Made by a program: the position numbers and the translations under genes. Shown piece after piece: positions 16,932 to 26,545 of a stretch of DNA of 64,000 nucleotides. Positions within the stretch are counted from its first letter, which is position 1. Each line of letters starts with the position of its first letter. Source of the DNA: JANQMY01 sp965227095. Lineage in GTDB: Bacteria; Pseudomonadota; Alphaproteobacteria; JANQMY01. The notes under the pieces are model-generated. The model had not been told where the DNA came from. It ran no database searches and saw nothing but the letters and a program-made list of their open reading frames with translations. The stretch lies in contig CBDDFL010000001.1 in assembly GCA_965227095.1 (NCBI GenBank), positions 2,728,001 through 2,792,000 of the forward strand, read 5' to 3'.

Positions 16932-17918
16932 ATGCGTTACGTAAATCTGCCAGGAACAGATATCCGAGCATCAAGCCTTGGCTTTGGTTGTGCTTCGTTG
17001 GGATCGCGTGTCTCAAAACGAGATGGTCTGGCGGCGCTGTCCCGGGGCTTCGAGGCTGGGGTAACCTGGTATGATCTTGCGCCGATTTACGGCGGCGGTT
17101 TGGCGGAAAGCATTTTCTCCGATTTTCTAAAGGGGAAACGCGACAAGGTGCAGGTGTGCACCAAAGTTGGAATTGGCCGACCAAGGTATGACCCGCTTCT
17201 CAGGATAGCGGGGGCCGTCATTCGCCCCATGGTAAATCGTTTTGGCGCGCTCCATCAGGGTTTGCGCGAGGTTAGTAAGCGCCAAAATTTTAGTGTTCCT
17301 TTGACACCAGATCTGATCGAAAAATCGATCGCCAAGTCTCTTAAGCGCATGCGGACAGACTATATTGATGTGTTTGCGTTACATGATCCGTCTCCGGAAG
17401 ATGTAATGCGGGATGAGGTTGTATATGCTCTTCAGAGGGTAATTGATCGTGGGCAGGCGCGCTATGTAAGTGTGGCGGGCGACGCGGATGCAATACGTGC
17501 GGCTGTGAAAGGAAACGGACCGTATCAGTTTCTTCAGTTTGCAGACAGTCCAGACGCGTCGATTATTGAAGAGGTGCAGTCTTGCCTCATCAAACCAAAA
17601 GCGTTCGTAACCCATAGCATCCTGGGTATAGGCGGGGCGAAAGATTCAATCATTCGCCGGCTGCAATCAGACGACGCCTTGCTTGAGCGTCTGAGAAACG
17701 CCGGATATCACGGGGCGGTTCAAGATGTCGCGGTTAATCTACTGATGGATCGGGCCTTGGCCTCCAATCCGGAAGGGGTGGTCTTATCGTCAATGTTTTC
17801 GGGCCGGCATCTGGAGAGCAATGTAAGTCGTGTGGAATATAGTGCACTTGACGATGTTAAAGCATTTCTAAGTGAGCTGTTTTCGTTGCCGCCATCCCAC
17901 ACGTTATCGGTCGCCTAG
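16932..17918 (+). CDS. Aldo/keto reductase
   Basis: An NAD(P)H-dependent oxidoreductase of the AKR superfamily, about 328 residues from the ATG at 16932; open frame continues upstream to TTG 16875. The catalytic tetrad is visible: Asp and Tyr in TWYDLAPIYGGG, Lys in VCTKVGIG and His in FALHDPSP. The protein is of the subtype close to L-fucose/D-threo-aldose dehydrogenases. It is followed after 70-100 bases by a GMC oxidoreductase on the same strand, so the two probably form a redox pair acting on a sugar or a sugar-derived alcohol. The substrate is not known. Confidence 0.85.
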   Translation: MRYVNLPGTDIRASSLGFGCASLGSRVSKRDGLAALSRGFEAGVTWYDLAPIYGGGLAESIFSDFLKGKRDKVQVCTKVGIGRPRYDPLLRIAGAVIRPMVNRFGALHQGLREVSKRQNFSVPLTPDLIEKSIAKSLKRMRTDYIDVFALHDPSPEDVMRDEVVYALQRVIDRGQARYVSVAGDADAIRAAVKGNGPYQFLQFADSPDASIIEEVQSCLIKPKAFVTHSILGIGGAKDSIIRRLQSDDALLERLRNAGYHGAVQDVAVNLLMDRALASNPEGVVLSSMFSGRHLESNVSRVEYSALDDVKAFLSELFSLPPSHTLSVA

Positions 17919-18018
17919 CCCGGTTTGGTTTTCATCCCCCAGTGCAATTTATTTAGGCTTCCTTTTGGAATTTCATGCAAATTAATCGGTGGACGCATGG
18001 TCCAATAGGAGCGTTAAA

Positions 18019-19671
18019 TTGATCTTCGATACGTTGGAGAACATCGACGCCGCGAAATATGATGCGGTTGTGGTGGGAGGCGGTCCTGCCGGTCTGTCTT
18101 TCGCCATGGAGATGGCGGCACACGGCAAGACCGTGCTTGTCCTCGAGTCGGGGGGATTTAATCCAGACGAAGATCAACAAAAACTATCGGATGCCGACTT
18201 GGTGGACCCGCAGAGCCATGAGGACATGCTCATTGCTGTTGCACGGAGGCTGGGGGGCACCTCAAATCTTTGGGCCGGTCGTTGCGTTCCCTATGATCCC
18301 ATCGATTTTGTCGATCGCCCGAACATCGAGAATGCCTCTTGGCCAATAGGGCTCGACGAGATCGCCCCCTATTACGAACGGGCAAGCTGGTACCTCTCCG
18401 GCGGGGAGACCAGATATTCCGATCCGCTCAATGGTATCGACATCGATGACGATGATTTCAGCTTTGATCGTCTAGAGAGATATTCGAACTGCCCGGCCAT
18501 CCAGGTCGGCCATGAAGAGGCCCTTCAATACAATCCCAACATCGATATTCGGCTGAATACCACATTGGTTGATTTGGTTTTTTCAGAAAACGGCGATGTT
18601 CGGTCGATTCGTGTGAAACGCCCTGATGGGCAGGCGATGGATATCGCGGTGACGACGCTTGTATTGGCCTGTGGTGGCTTAGAGACAACGCGTCAGCTCC
18701 TCGTAGCTCAGCGAAAACATCCCGACAGGTTTGGCGGGGCGAATGGCGCGTTGGGCAAGTTTTATATGGGGCACGTCACTGGCGAAATTTCTGATATAAC
18801 TTTCAAAAACAGAAGTTTAGAGAAGGGTCTTAATTTTTATGTTGATCGCGATGGCACCTATGTGCGCAGGCGTTTTGTACCATCCGATGCCGTCCAATTA
18901 GAAAACGATCTAACGAATATAGCTTTCTGGCCAGTGGTTCCGCCAATCGCGGATGCGGCCCACAGGAGCGGAATACTGTCGCTTTTGTTTTTAGCTCTTT
19001 CTACACAGCCCTGGGGTGGGATGTTTATTGCCGAGGCGATCCGGCGCAAACATGTGCCGGAAGGCATTGCCAAGATCCCTCATCTTTTGAACGTGGTGAG
19101 GCAACTCCCTCAGTCAGCAGCTTTTGGCTTTAGCTTCCTCTACAAACGGTATCTTTCGTCATCGCGCATTCCAGGCTTTTTCATCTTAAATCCGGGGCAT
19201 CGCTATGGACTTTCCTATCATGCGGAACAGGTACCGTCTGAGAAGAGCCGCGTATATCTATCTGAAAAAACGGACAAATTTGGCGTCGATAGATTGGTGA
19301 TCGATCTTAATTTTAATGAACGGGACGCAGAGCCGATTTTGCGGTCTCACAAACTCCTGAGAGATTGGCTTCACAAGCATGAACTCGGCACCATCGATTA
19401 CCGGTATCCTGAGGAAGATGCCGTTCAGCGGATTATAGAGATTGCAACTCATGGGACGCATCAAATTGGGCTTGCCCGTATGGGGAAGGATGCCAAGAGG
19501 GCCATTGTGGACAAGGATTTGAGAGTTTTTGACAGCCGCAATCTTTATCTGCTGACGTCGGCGGTGTTTCCAACCTCTGGCCAGTGTAACCCGACTCTCA
19601 CAATAGTTGCGATGGGACTTAGACTTACCCAACACCTACTAGGCCGCGAAAATACTCAAAAAATAGAATAA
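18019..19671 (+). CDS. GMC-family FAD-dependent oxidoreductase
   Basis: An FAD enzyme of about 550 residues. The N-terminus holds the dinucleotide-binding motif VVVGGGPAGLSFAMEMA, ending in the acidic residue of LVLESGG. A flavin-proximal segment RLGGTSNLWAGRCVP follows. The C-terminal GMC_oxred_C domain has THQIGLARMG and SGQCNPTLTIVAMG, which carry the active-site His/Asn pair. TTG at 18019 is the preferred start because AGGAG lies 7 bases upstream; a GTG at 17989 is the longest alternative. No signal peptide is seen. Lying between the AKR and an outer-membrane barrel gene in an EPS locus, it may oxidise a sugar alcohol group. Confidence 0.88.
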   Translation: MIFDTLENIDAAKYDAVVVGGGPAGLSFAMEMAAHGKTVLVLESGGFNPDEDQQKLSDADLVDPQSHEDMLIAVARRLGGTSNLWAGRCVPYDPIDFVDRPNIENASWPIGLDEIAPYYERASWYLSGGETRYSDPLNGIDIDDDDFSFDRLERYSNCPAIQVGHEEALQYNPNIDIRLNTTLVDLVFSENGDVRSIRVKRPDGQAMDIAVTTLVLACGGLETTRQLLVAQRKHPDRFGGANGALGKFYMGHVTGEISDITFKNRSLEKGLNFYVDRDGTYVRRRFVPSDAVQLENDLTNIAFWPVVPPIADAAHRSGILSLLFLALSTQPWGGMFIAEAIRRKHVPEGIAKIPHLLNVVRQLPQSAAFGFSFLYKRYLSSSRIPGFFILNPGHRYGLSYHAEQVPSEKSRVYLSEKTDKFGVDRLVIDLNFNERDAEPILRSHKLLRDWLHKHELGTIDYRYPEEDAVQRIIEIATHGTHQIGLARMGKDAKRAIVDKDLRVFDSRNLYLLTSAVFPTSGQCNPTLTIVAMGLRLTQHLLGRENTQKIE

Positions 19672-19953
19672 TGAGGCGAATTTGCAGGGTCGCAGCTAGT
19701 AAAGCCAGCGGTTTTGCGTATGATGCGGCCCATAAGTTCAGTATTCCGGATGATCTATTCTCCGGATTTCCATTCCTTTAACCATAAGTTTGGTGTGACA
19801 CTGTGGTGTGGTGCGAAGCAGCACAATGGTGGTAAACAACACAACGAATCGTTAACTTACAAAACGTATGGTCATATCAAGTCGGGACGCTGCACGGTGC
19901 TGCGGATGGCCCATCATGATTTCCCGTTCGACCTGAGATTGAGGGGATTTGCG

Positions 19954-21198
19954 GTGAAGATAGTTTCAAGAATTGCGCTCGCTGCGGCGGTCGCACTGGT
20001 TAGTACGTCAGCATTTGCACAAACAGAAGAACGTCTACGTCAAGGCGTCCAGGACCGTGATCGTCCGGCGTTTCAGGCCGTTGGTGTTCGATTGGGCTCG
20101 TTCCTTGTGTATCCTGCTGTCGATTTGTCGGTCGTGTTTGATGACAACTTGTTTGCCGATGCGACGGACACGGAAGATTTTTATTTCCGCGTCAGCCCGG
20201 AAGTTCGTGTCGAATCAAACTTCCCCCGGCACGCATTGAATTTCCAAGCGGATTTAAACAACGACGTCTATTTTGATGAGAGCAGCGAAGACCGTACGGA
20301 ATTTGGCGTGCGGAGCACGGGGCGCCTCGACATCACCGAGGGGACGTCTTTCCGCGGCGATGTACTGTTTGAAGAGCGCCGCGAAGACCGGGGCTCTCCG
20401 GATGCGGTCGGTGCAGCGGCGGACCCTGTGGAATTCACGCGCTTTCAAGGAACAGGTGAACTGTCCTATCGACCAGGGCGTGGACGCCTCTCTGTCGGCG
20501 GTACCTATCAGGTACTGGACTTTGACGACGTTGCTTTGATCGGCGGCGGAACGCAGAACAATGATGACCGTGACCGTGACGTTTACAGCGTATTCGGTCG
20601 GGTGGGCTACGAAGTATCCCCTGGATATGAGATCTTTGCCCTCGGTTTGTACGGTCAAACCGACTATGACGATCCGTTGGACGATAACGGGGTGAACAGA
20701 GACTCTGATCTCTACACCGTCGAAGGCGGTGCGCGGTTCGAGTTGACGAATGTGATCGCCGGTGAGGTTTCCGCCGGTTACACCAGCGAAGATTTCGACG
20801 ACGTTGCTTTGCAAACTGTTGAAGGCATTGCGGCGAACGCTGATGTTGAATGGTATGTGACGCGGTTGACCACGATCCTGTTTGGGGCATCACGCCGGGT
20901 TCAGGAAACGACCATTGCGGGCGCTTCCGGTTACATCAACACGGTGATCGATGTGGGTGTGGATCACGAGCTGATGCGAAACGTCATTTTGAGTGCTGGG
21001 TTCAGATATGACAATCGGGACTATGAAGGAATCACTCGGGAAGACGACCAGTATGAGGCAGACGTTCGTGCGATCTACTTGCTGAATCGGAACCTGTCTT
21101 TGGCTGCTGAGTATCGCTATGAAACGCGCGAGTCGACGGCTCCGACCGAGGACTACACGCGGAACGTAGTTGGATTGACCTTGCGGGCTCAGCTCTAG
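19954..21198 (+). CDS. Outer-membrane beta-barrel protein (BBP2-type)
   Basis: A 414-residue protein with a clear Sec signal peptide, VKIVSRIALAAAVALVSTSAFA-Q, beginning at GTG 19954 and preceded by GAGGGGA. Open frame extends upstream to 19714 but that part has no signal-like or domain character. The mature protein is made of alternating-residue strands rich in Asp, Tyr and Arg (for example VYSVFGRVGYEVSPGYEIFALGLYG) and ends in a beta-strand with an aromatic-like C-terminus (VVGLTLRAQL). This is the putative beta-barrel porin 2 pattern found in many EPS loci. It may help the Wza-type lipoprotein take polymer across the outer membrane. Confidence 0.82.
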   Translation: MKIVSRIALAAAVALVSTSAFAQTEERLRQGVQDRDRPAFQAVGVRLGSFLVYPAVDLSVVFDDNLFADATDTEDFYFRVSPEVRVESNFPRHALNFQADLNNDVYFDESSEDRTEFGVRSTGRLDITEGTSFRGDVLFEERREDRGSPDAVGAAADPVEFTRFQGTGELSYRPGRGRLSVGGTYQVLDFDDVALIGGGTQNNDDRDRDVYSVFGRVGYEVSPGYEIFALGLYGQTDYDDPLDDNGVNRDSDLYTVEGGARFELTNVIAGEVSAGYTSEDFDDVALQTVEGIAANADVEWYVTRLTTILFGASRRVQETTIAGASGYINTVIDVGVDHELMRNVILSAGFRYDNRDYEGITREDDQYEADVRAIYLLNRNLSLAAEYRYETRESTAPTEDYTRNVVGLTLRAQL

Positions 21199-21226
21199 GC
21201 TCAATCACTCCCAACTTGTTTGGAAG

Positions 21227-21268
21227 GGCCAGCTGTCGCCTCACTGTCGACAGCTGGCCTTTTTGTTT
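21227..21268 (+). terminator. Intrinsic terminator
   Basis: A perfect 12-base stem, GGCCAGCTGTCG (21227-21238) with CGACAGCTGGCC (21248-21259), 9-base loop, followed by TTTTTGTTT. It lies 28 bases after the beta-barrel gene and separates it from the kinase gene. Confidence 0.92.
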
Positions 21269-21401
21269 GAGGGATATTCGAAAGGGCCAGGCAACAAGAA
21301 TTGGCGCTTGCCAAAATGACGCAGTAGGTAATACAGCGAAAAATTAGGTATTTCTTAAGGTTTTTTGCTTTTGAGCACAGCAATTTCTTTATAGTTCTGG
21401 T

Positions 21402-21436
21402 ATAACCTCGCGTTATTACTCATTTGTTGAGGTTAT
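21402..21436. promoter_or_regulatory. Inverted repeat upstream of the kinase gene
   Basis: ATAACCTC (21402-21409) and GAGGTTAT (21429-21436) form a perfect 8-base inverted repeat with 19 bases between. It is about 60 bases before the tyrosine-kinase gene and after a strong terminator, where the promoter must lie. The 19-base spacing equals that of the repeat at 4443-4479, though the sequence differs. Confidence 0.35.
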
Positions 21437-21493
21437 TTCACCGTCAGTCCATGGCGGTTAGGGGCAGAGATTTCGAGTTTGGGAACTAGCAAA

Positions 21494-23770
21494 ATGAAGA
21501 TGGGTGATATTCCAGGCCAGACACCAGCATCGCGATCCTTCGCATTGCCGACGGAAGGGGTCGATTTGACCGCCGACTTGATGCGCCTGATCCGGATTGT
21601 TCGCGAGCGGAAGGCTATCGTGCTTGGTACGATGGTTGTGGTGACCATGCTGGTTGCGTTGCTGACGTGGCAACTCACCCCTCGCTATAGTGCGATCACC
21701 CAAATCCTCATCGATCCCCGCGATAATCAGATCTTGGATCTTCAATCGGTTTTTTCTGGTTTGTCCCCAGATACATCGACGGTAGAGAGCCAGGTTCAGG
21801 TGCTGAAATCTCGGTCGCTGCTTAAACGCGTCGTGCAAGATCTGCAGCTGAACGAAGATCCAGAATACAATCCGGACGTTGCTGAAGAAGACACATCCAT
21901 GGTGTCCGCTGTCTTCTCATTTGTGAATCCTCTGAATTGGTTGCCTGAAGGGTGGAAGAGCGCCGTTGAAGGCAATGAACCTGAGACCTTCCTGACCCAA
22001 GAACAAACAGACGCCATCGTTGAAGATGCCGTGATTGGTGCGGTCGTGGACAATTTGACCGTCGCGCGGATCGGAACGTCGTTTGCGATCGATATCAAAT
22101 TCCAATCGAAGAGCCCGACCAAGGCCGCGCGCATCGCCAACGTGATCGCTGAATCGTATATTGTGGATCAGTTAGAGACCAAGTTCGAAGCGACGCGTCG
22201 TGCGACCAACTGGCTGAACGATCGATTACGTCTGCTGCGGGAGGAACTTCGGTCTTCTGAAGAAGCGGTGGAAGCCTTTAAGGCGCAACACAGTCTGATC
22301 GGGACACAAGACGGTAACACGCTGAATACTGAGCAGCTCCAAGAGTTCAATCGAGCGTTGGTGGAAGCGCGGACGGCGCGGGCCGAATCGGAAGTGCGCT
22401 TGCAGCAAATTGAAGAAATTTATCAGTCCGGTGGCGGGGCGCGGCGCGCGTCCAAGGTGATTAACTCCGCGTTGATCAGCCAGCTGCGGGAACAGGAAGC
22501 AGAGCTTTATCAGCGGGAAAGTAATCTGGCGACGCGGTATCAATCCCGCCACCCGCAAATGGTCCAGATCAGGAACGAACTTCGGCAGATCCGCAGCAAG
22601 ATCAACCAAGAAGTTGAGCGCTACATTCAAGAACTGCGGAACGATGTGGCCGTCGCTCAGGCACGTGAAAAGTCGCTCGAAAACAGCGTGGCGAAACAGC
22701 AGGTCCGTAGTGCGGAACAAAACCGTAAAGAAATTCAATTGCGGGAACTGGAACTCGAGGCCGACGGCAACCGTCAGATCTATGAAGTGTTCCTAAGCCG
22801 CTTTAAGGCAACGACGGACCAGGATTCAATCCAAGAATCGGACGCCCGGATTATCTCCGTCGCGACCGTGCCTCAATCACCAAGCTTTCCAAACAAGCAA
22901 TTGTTTGTTGCCGGGGGCTTCATGATTTCGGCCCTGTTGGGCATTATGCTGGCTCTCATTGCGGAACGTTTGGACAATGGCTTCCGGTCGGTTGAGCAGC
23001 TTGAATCCACCACTGGTGTTCGCAATCTGAGCGTCATTCCATCTGTGAAGCGGGGCAACAAAGAGCTTGAGCCACACGAATATATTCTGGACAAGCCATT
23101 GTCAGCCTACAGCGAGGCGATACGAAGTATTCAGAACAGCGTGCTGTTGTCCAATTCGGACAAACCGATCAGATGTATGCTGACAACATCCGCATTGCCG
23201 AGTGAAGGTAAATCCACACTATCGATCTCACTGGCGCGATTGTTTGCACGGTCCGGCACAAAAACTATTTTGGTTGACGCTGACTTGCGGCGTCCGCGGG
23301 TTCGCGAATTTGTTGACGAACCCGCCCATGAACGCGGCTTGTTGGAAGTCCTGAATGGCACATGTTCCATCGATCAAGCGGTTCTGCGGGACGAGCGCAC
23401 CGGCCTGCATATCCTCACGACCAAAGAGGGCGGGGCCGATACACCGGATCTGCTAAATTCAAACGCCATGCGCGATCTGCTTGCAGAATTGCGCGACACC
23501 TATGAAATGGTGATCGTAGACGCCCCTCCAGTATTGCCTGTGGGCGATACCAAACTGTTGTCGCGGCATGTGGACACGGTGGTGTTCGTTATCCGCTGGG
23601 AACGGACACCGCGCGTTGCGTCCATCAAGGCCATGGAAGCCCTAGATGAAGCCAACATACCTGTGCTTGGTACCTGTTTGTCCCAAGTCGATTTCGAACG
23701 TTATTCACGTTACGGACAAACCGATGCCGGTCACTATTACGGACGGTACAGCAACTATTATTTGGATTAG
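21494..23770 (+). CDS. Wzc/GumC-type polysaccharide co-polymerase with BY-kinase domain
   Basis: About 758 residues from ATG 21494 (TTG 21479 is also open). Order: a Wzz domain with a first transmembrane helix near residues 45-65, a long periplasmic coiled coil (about 170-430), a second helix (LFVAGGFMISALLGIMLAL, about 475), then a cytoplasmic bacterial tyrosine kinase. The kinase has Walker A SALPSEGKSTLS, Walker A' ILVDADLRRPR and Walker B VIVDAPPVLP. It ends in a Tyr cluster (YSRYGQTDAGHYYGRYSNYYLD has seven Tyr). It controls chain length and export with the Wza-type lipoprotein, through cycles of autophosphorylation. A strong terminator and an inverted repeat lie upstream. Confidence 0.93.
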   Translation: MKMGDIPGQTPASRSFALPTEGVDLTADLMRLIRIVRERKAIVLGTMVVVTMLVALLTWQLTPRYSAITQILIDPRDNQILDLQSVFSGLSPDTSTVESQVQVLKSRSLLKRVVQDLQLNEDPEYNPDVAEEDTSMVSAVFSFVNPLNWLPEGWKSAVEGNEPETFLTQEQTDAIVEDAVIGAVVDNLTVARIGTSFAIDIKFQSKSPTKAARIANVIAESYIVDQLETKFEATRRATNWLNDRLRLLREELRSSEEAVEAFKAQHSLIGTQDGNTLNTEQLQEFNRALVEARTARAESEVRLQQIEEIYQSGGGARRASKVINSALISQLREQEAELYQRESNLATRYQSRHPQMVQIRNELRQIRSKINQEVERYIQELRNDVAVAQAREKSLENSVAKQQVRSAEQNRKEIQLRELELEADGNRQIYEVFLSRFKATTDQDSIQESDARIISVATVPQSPSFPNKQLFVAGGFMISALLGIMLALIAERLDNGFRSVEQLESTTGVRNLSVIPSVKRGNKELEPHEYILDKPLSAYSEAIRSIQNSVLLSNSDKPIRCMLTTSALPSEGKSTLSISLARLFARSGTKTILVDADLRRPRVREFVDEPAHERGLLEVLNGTCSIDQAVLRDERTGLHILTTKEGGADTPDLLNSNAMRDLLAELRDTYEMVIVDAPPVLPVGDTKLLSRHVDTVVFVIRWERTPRVASIKAMEALDEANIPVLGTCLSQVDFERYSRYGQTDAGHYYGRYSNYYLD

Positions 23771-23850
23771 CGGCGCCTCCAAACTTGGCGCGCCTCTAGA
23801 AGTTTTCTAGACTCTCTACGGTTATGCGAATCGGTAGAGAAGCAGGAAAC

Positions 23851-24678
23851 ATGCTGAAGAAACTGTCTCTTCCCCCTCACGCGTTGAGGACTTTTGATAA
23901 GCACTTTTCCTACGCAATGCCAGCGATTGTTGGTTTGCTGATCATCGTTCTGGCGGTACCTCGATTGATTACCGAGGTTCAATTGGTTCCCGCCGAAGCT
24001 GTCCTGGAAAAACTACGCCTGACGCCTGTTGATAAGCTGTCTTCCGCAAGTACACAGAAGTCGTTGAAGCAAGTCGAGGCAGGCCTGCAAGGGGCTGCAA
24101 AAATTCATGATGGCAACCCGGACATTTATGCAGATTTAGCGTTTGCGCAGCTCAGCCAGTTGGACATGATCGACGCCACCAGCCCGGAAGGTAAGGCCCT
24201 TCTGACCAAAGCGATTGAAAACTTGGAAGAAAGTCTCCGGCGCAACCCTGCAAACAGCTTCGCTTGGGCGCGTCTTGCTTCAGCATTGGTCTTCAAAGAT
24301 GGGCGTGTGACCGCAGAGGCGCTTGATGCTCTGCGATGGTCCTATAGGACAGGCCCTTTTATGGAGAAGCTTGCCTATTTCCGAACGGATTTGGGTATTC
24401 GTATTTATCGCGAGCTGGATTTTGATTTGAAGCAACGCCTGTCTGAAGAAATCGAGTTCTTTTTCCAGATCAATTGGGCCGCGCGTTTGGAACTGCTGTC
24501 TCTTGGGTGTAAGCACAAAGCGGCCTTCATTATCCAAAATGCGATTGCCGGTATCTTGGATACAAAGGAACTGGACAGCTACTACACGAGTTTCCTAAGC
24601 CCGACGGCGTGCAAACACATTGCTGAATCGCGGAAGCGAAAAGAGCAAGAAGAAGCTAACGAAAAAGACAAAAAGTAG
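23851..24678 (+). CDS. Unknown membrane-anchored helical-repeat protein
   Basis: A 275-residue protein not assigned to a named family. ATG 23851 is preferred over 23824 because AGGA lies just before it. One N-terminal transmembrane helix (AMPAIVGLLIIVLAVPRLI, about residues 27-45) anchors a periplasmic region. That region has TPR-like helices: GNPDIYADLAFAQLSQL, then ALLTKAIENLEESLRRNPANSFAWARLASAL. The C-terminus is a charged tail (RKRKEQEEANEKDKK). It follows the tyrosine kinase gene by 80 bases on the same strand and meets an O-antigen-ligase gene tail to tail. A scaffold role in polymer assembly is plausible, by analogy with TPR proteins in other EPS systems. Confidence 0.7.
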   Translation: MLKKLSLPPHALRTFDKHFSYAMPAIVGLLIIVLAVPRLITEVQLVPAEAVLEKLRLTPVDKLSSASTQKSLKQVEAGLQGAAKIHDGNPDIYADLAFAQLSQLDMIDATSPEGKALLTKAIENLEESLRRNPANSFAWARLASALVFKDGRVTAEALDALRWSYRTGPFMEKLAYFRTDLGIRIYRELDFDLKQRLSEEIEFFFQINWAARLELLSLGCKHKAAFIIQNAIAGILDTKELDSYYTSFLSPTACKHIAESRKRKEQEEANEKDKK

Positions 24679-24684
24679 CTGTGG

Positions 24685-24705
24685 AGAGAAAAATTCTATT
24701 TCTCT
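24685..24705. terminator. Possible bidirectional terminator between convergent genes
   Basis: AGAGAAA (24685-24691) pairs with TTTCTCT (24699-24705) around a 7-base loop in the 26-base gap between two converging genes. The stem is AT-rich with A and T at its base on either strand, so it could act weakly in both directions. Confidence 0.45.
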
Positions 24706-26378
24706 TAGTGTGCTTTGGGCTCTTTGGTATCCGGCTTATCAAATCCCTTCTCGGGATCTTCGATAGAACCAGGTGTTTCCTCCGGCATTGGAGCCTCGGG
24801 CTGTTGCCTTGGCGGCACTTCCACCTCGACGGTGAGGCCCGGTGTGGCAACGGCGGCATTGGAACTGCGCCGTCGCCGGCTGCTTCGTTTTGATTTGGCT
24901 CCACGTGCGTGCGCGCGCTTGTGTTTTGTCCGGGAGCTGAAGGATTGGGCGCAGGACAATCCCATAATGAAGGCAAAGGTTGCAGTTACCGCTGGGATCT
25001 CAAGGCTGAAATCAACCAACGCATGAACGCCGACCAATGTCAGCACGGCCAGGCCAATGGCCGCGTATATCTTCGAGCGGCGGCGGCGCAACAAACCGAA
25101 GAAACACAGCTCTCCCATAGAGGCAACCGCAACGAACAACAAGGCAGCTGCGGGAACGCCAAGCTCCAAGGCGTTTTCGAGATAAGTGTTGTGCGCGTCC
25201 TGCCACGGAGGTCCTGCCGGCAAACGTTCATCCCGGAAAATCGGATAGGTGTCGGAGAAGGTACCTAAGCCAGACCCCGTGACCGGCGCGGCCCCGATGG
25301 CTTCCCAGGTGAGCGTATAAATTTCTGAGCGCCCGCCATGGGTCTCTTCCAAGCTGCCCAAACGTTCGACCACAGCGCCGCCGCTTACAGCGAGAAAGAG
25401 CACCGCGCTGAAAACAGCTATACCAAGGAAAATGAGGGTCTGCTGCCGTGGTATGACGCGCGCATATCCGCAGCAGACAATTAGGACGATGATGCCGACA
25501 AGGGTACTCATAGCGCCGGCCCGGGAACCACTCATGAGGATCGCTGTGCTCAATACCAGAGTGGCAACCACGAGATAGGCGGATTTGCCTGCCAGCACCT
25601 CAAGGGACAATTCAATCTTGGTGCGGGCACTGGCGCCTAGTTTGAGAATGTTTCCAAGGTCGTGCATCAGAAGGCCCAGGACACAAACCAGTCCGACCCC
25701 GGCATAGGTGGCGTAAGAGTTCCGATTAACGAAGGTGCTGGCGAGATAGCCTTCGTAAGCCCATTTATGAAGCCAAAGAATACGCTCCCAACCTGCGAGA
25801 TGAACAATCAGCCCGTAGGCCCCGTACGCCAGGGAGATAACAGCGATGGCTTTCAACCCGCGATGAGCAAGAGATCCGTCGCGCCCTAATTGCAACGCCA
25901 GCCAAAAGATGGCGGCGTATGTCAGCAAGCGCATGACGCCTGTCACGGACTCGTAGGGATTGATAGACACGGTGGACGAGACGGTTCCGCCGATGAAAGC
26001 TTGGGTCTCTTTCCATAAGGGGTGGGCGATCGATTCCGGCATCCAAGGGAAGACTTGGACAAGTCCCCACAAGATTGCCAGAAAGAACGGCACAACGATC
26101 GCTAATACTTTCCGGGCAGGAATATGGTCAGGGGAGGGCGCTCGCCAGGTCAACACGCCATAGGCAACAAAGAGCGCACCGGCCCAAATCCCAAGAATGC
26201 TCCACCAAATTGGCCGATTACTGCCCAGGGGCAAGGGTGCGAAGGCTATGAGGGCCGTAAGCCCCCAAAATAGCCTCCGTTCCGTGATCAGGTTAAAAGA
26301 GCTCGACTTCGCGGTTACCTCTTCCTGAGCCGAATGTGGAACCACCGCGTCGCTAACCACTTGGACCTCCGAAAGCAC
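24705..26378 (-). CDS. O-antigen ligase/Wzy-family membrane protein
   Basis: A 557-residue polytopic protein. The central region carries about eleven helices, and the family's periplasmic loop reads VTGSGLGTFSDTYPIF, then WQDAHNTYLENALELGVPAA, with the conserved His before NTYLE. After the last helix there is an unusual cytoplasmic tail of about 90 residues: a basic stretch (KHKRAHARGAKSKRSSRRRR) and then Pro/Glu-rich sequence. It is the second member of this family in the locus (the other is 13465-14781). It would polymerise repeat units or transfer the chain to an acceptor. It is upstream-adjacent to the glycosylphosphotransferase gene on the same strand. Confidence 0.83.
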   Translation of the reverse strand: MLSEVQVVSDAVVPHSAQEEVTAKSSSFNLITERRLFWGLTALIAFAPLPLGSNRPIWWSILGIWAGALFVAYGVLTWRAPSPDHIPARKVLAIVVPFFLAILWGLVQVFPWMPESIAHPLWKETQAFIGGTVSSTVSINPYESVTGVMRLLTYAAIFWLALQLGRDGSLAHRGLKAIAVISLAYGAYGLIVHLAGWERILWLHKWAYEGYLASTFVNRNSYATYAGVGLVCVLGLLMHDLGNILKLGASARTKIELSLEVLAGKSAYLVVATLVLSTAILMSGSRAGAMSTLVGIIVLIVCCGYARVIPRQQTLIFLGIAVFSAVLFLAVSGGAVVERLGSLEETHGGRSEIYTLTWEAIGAAPVTGSGLGTFSDTYPIFRDERLPAGPPWQDAHNTYLENALELGVPAAALLFVAVASMGELCFFGLLRRRRSKIYAAIGLAVLTLVGVHALVDFSLEIPAVTATFAFIMGLSCAQSFSSRTKHKRAHARGAKSKRSSRRRRSSNAAVATPGLTVEVEVPPRQQPEAPMPEETPGSIEDPEKGFDKPDTKEPKAH

Positions 26379-26545
26379 TGCGTGATCAATTCAATGATAA
26401 ACTGATTCCGAAGGTGCCGTCTCAATGGTTAATAAATCATGTTAGAAAAATTAACGATCTACCCAGAACATAAAGAAGAATGGCTATGTTCTGTGGGGGA
26501 CTCGCGGTCTGATCGTTAATTTCTGAACACGCCAACGGGAATTGA

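Noticed and set aside
19714..19953. Long N-terminal extension of the beta-barrel protein
   Set aside because: A signal peptide must be at the N-terminus, and the GTG at 19954 has a good ribosome-binding site directly before it.
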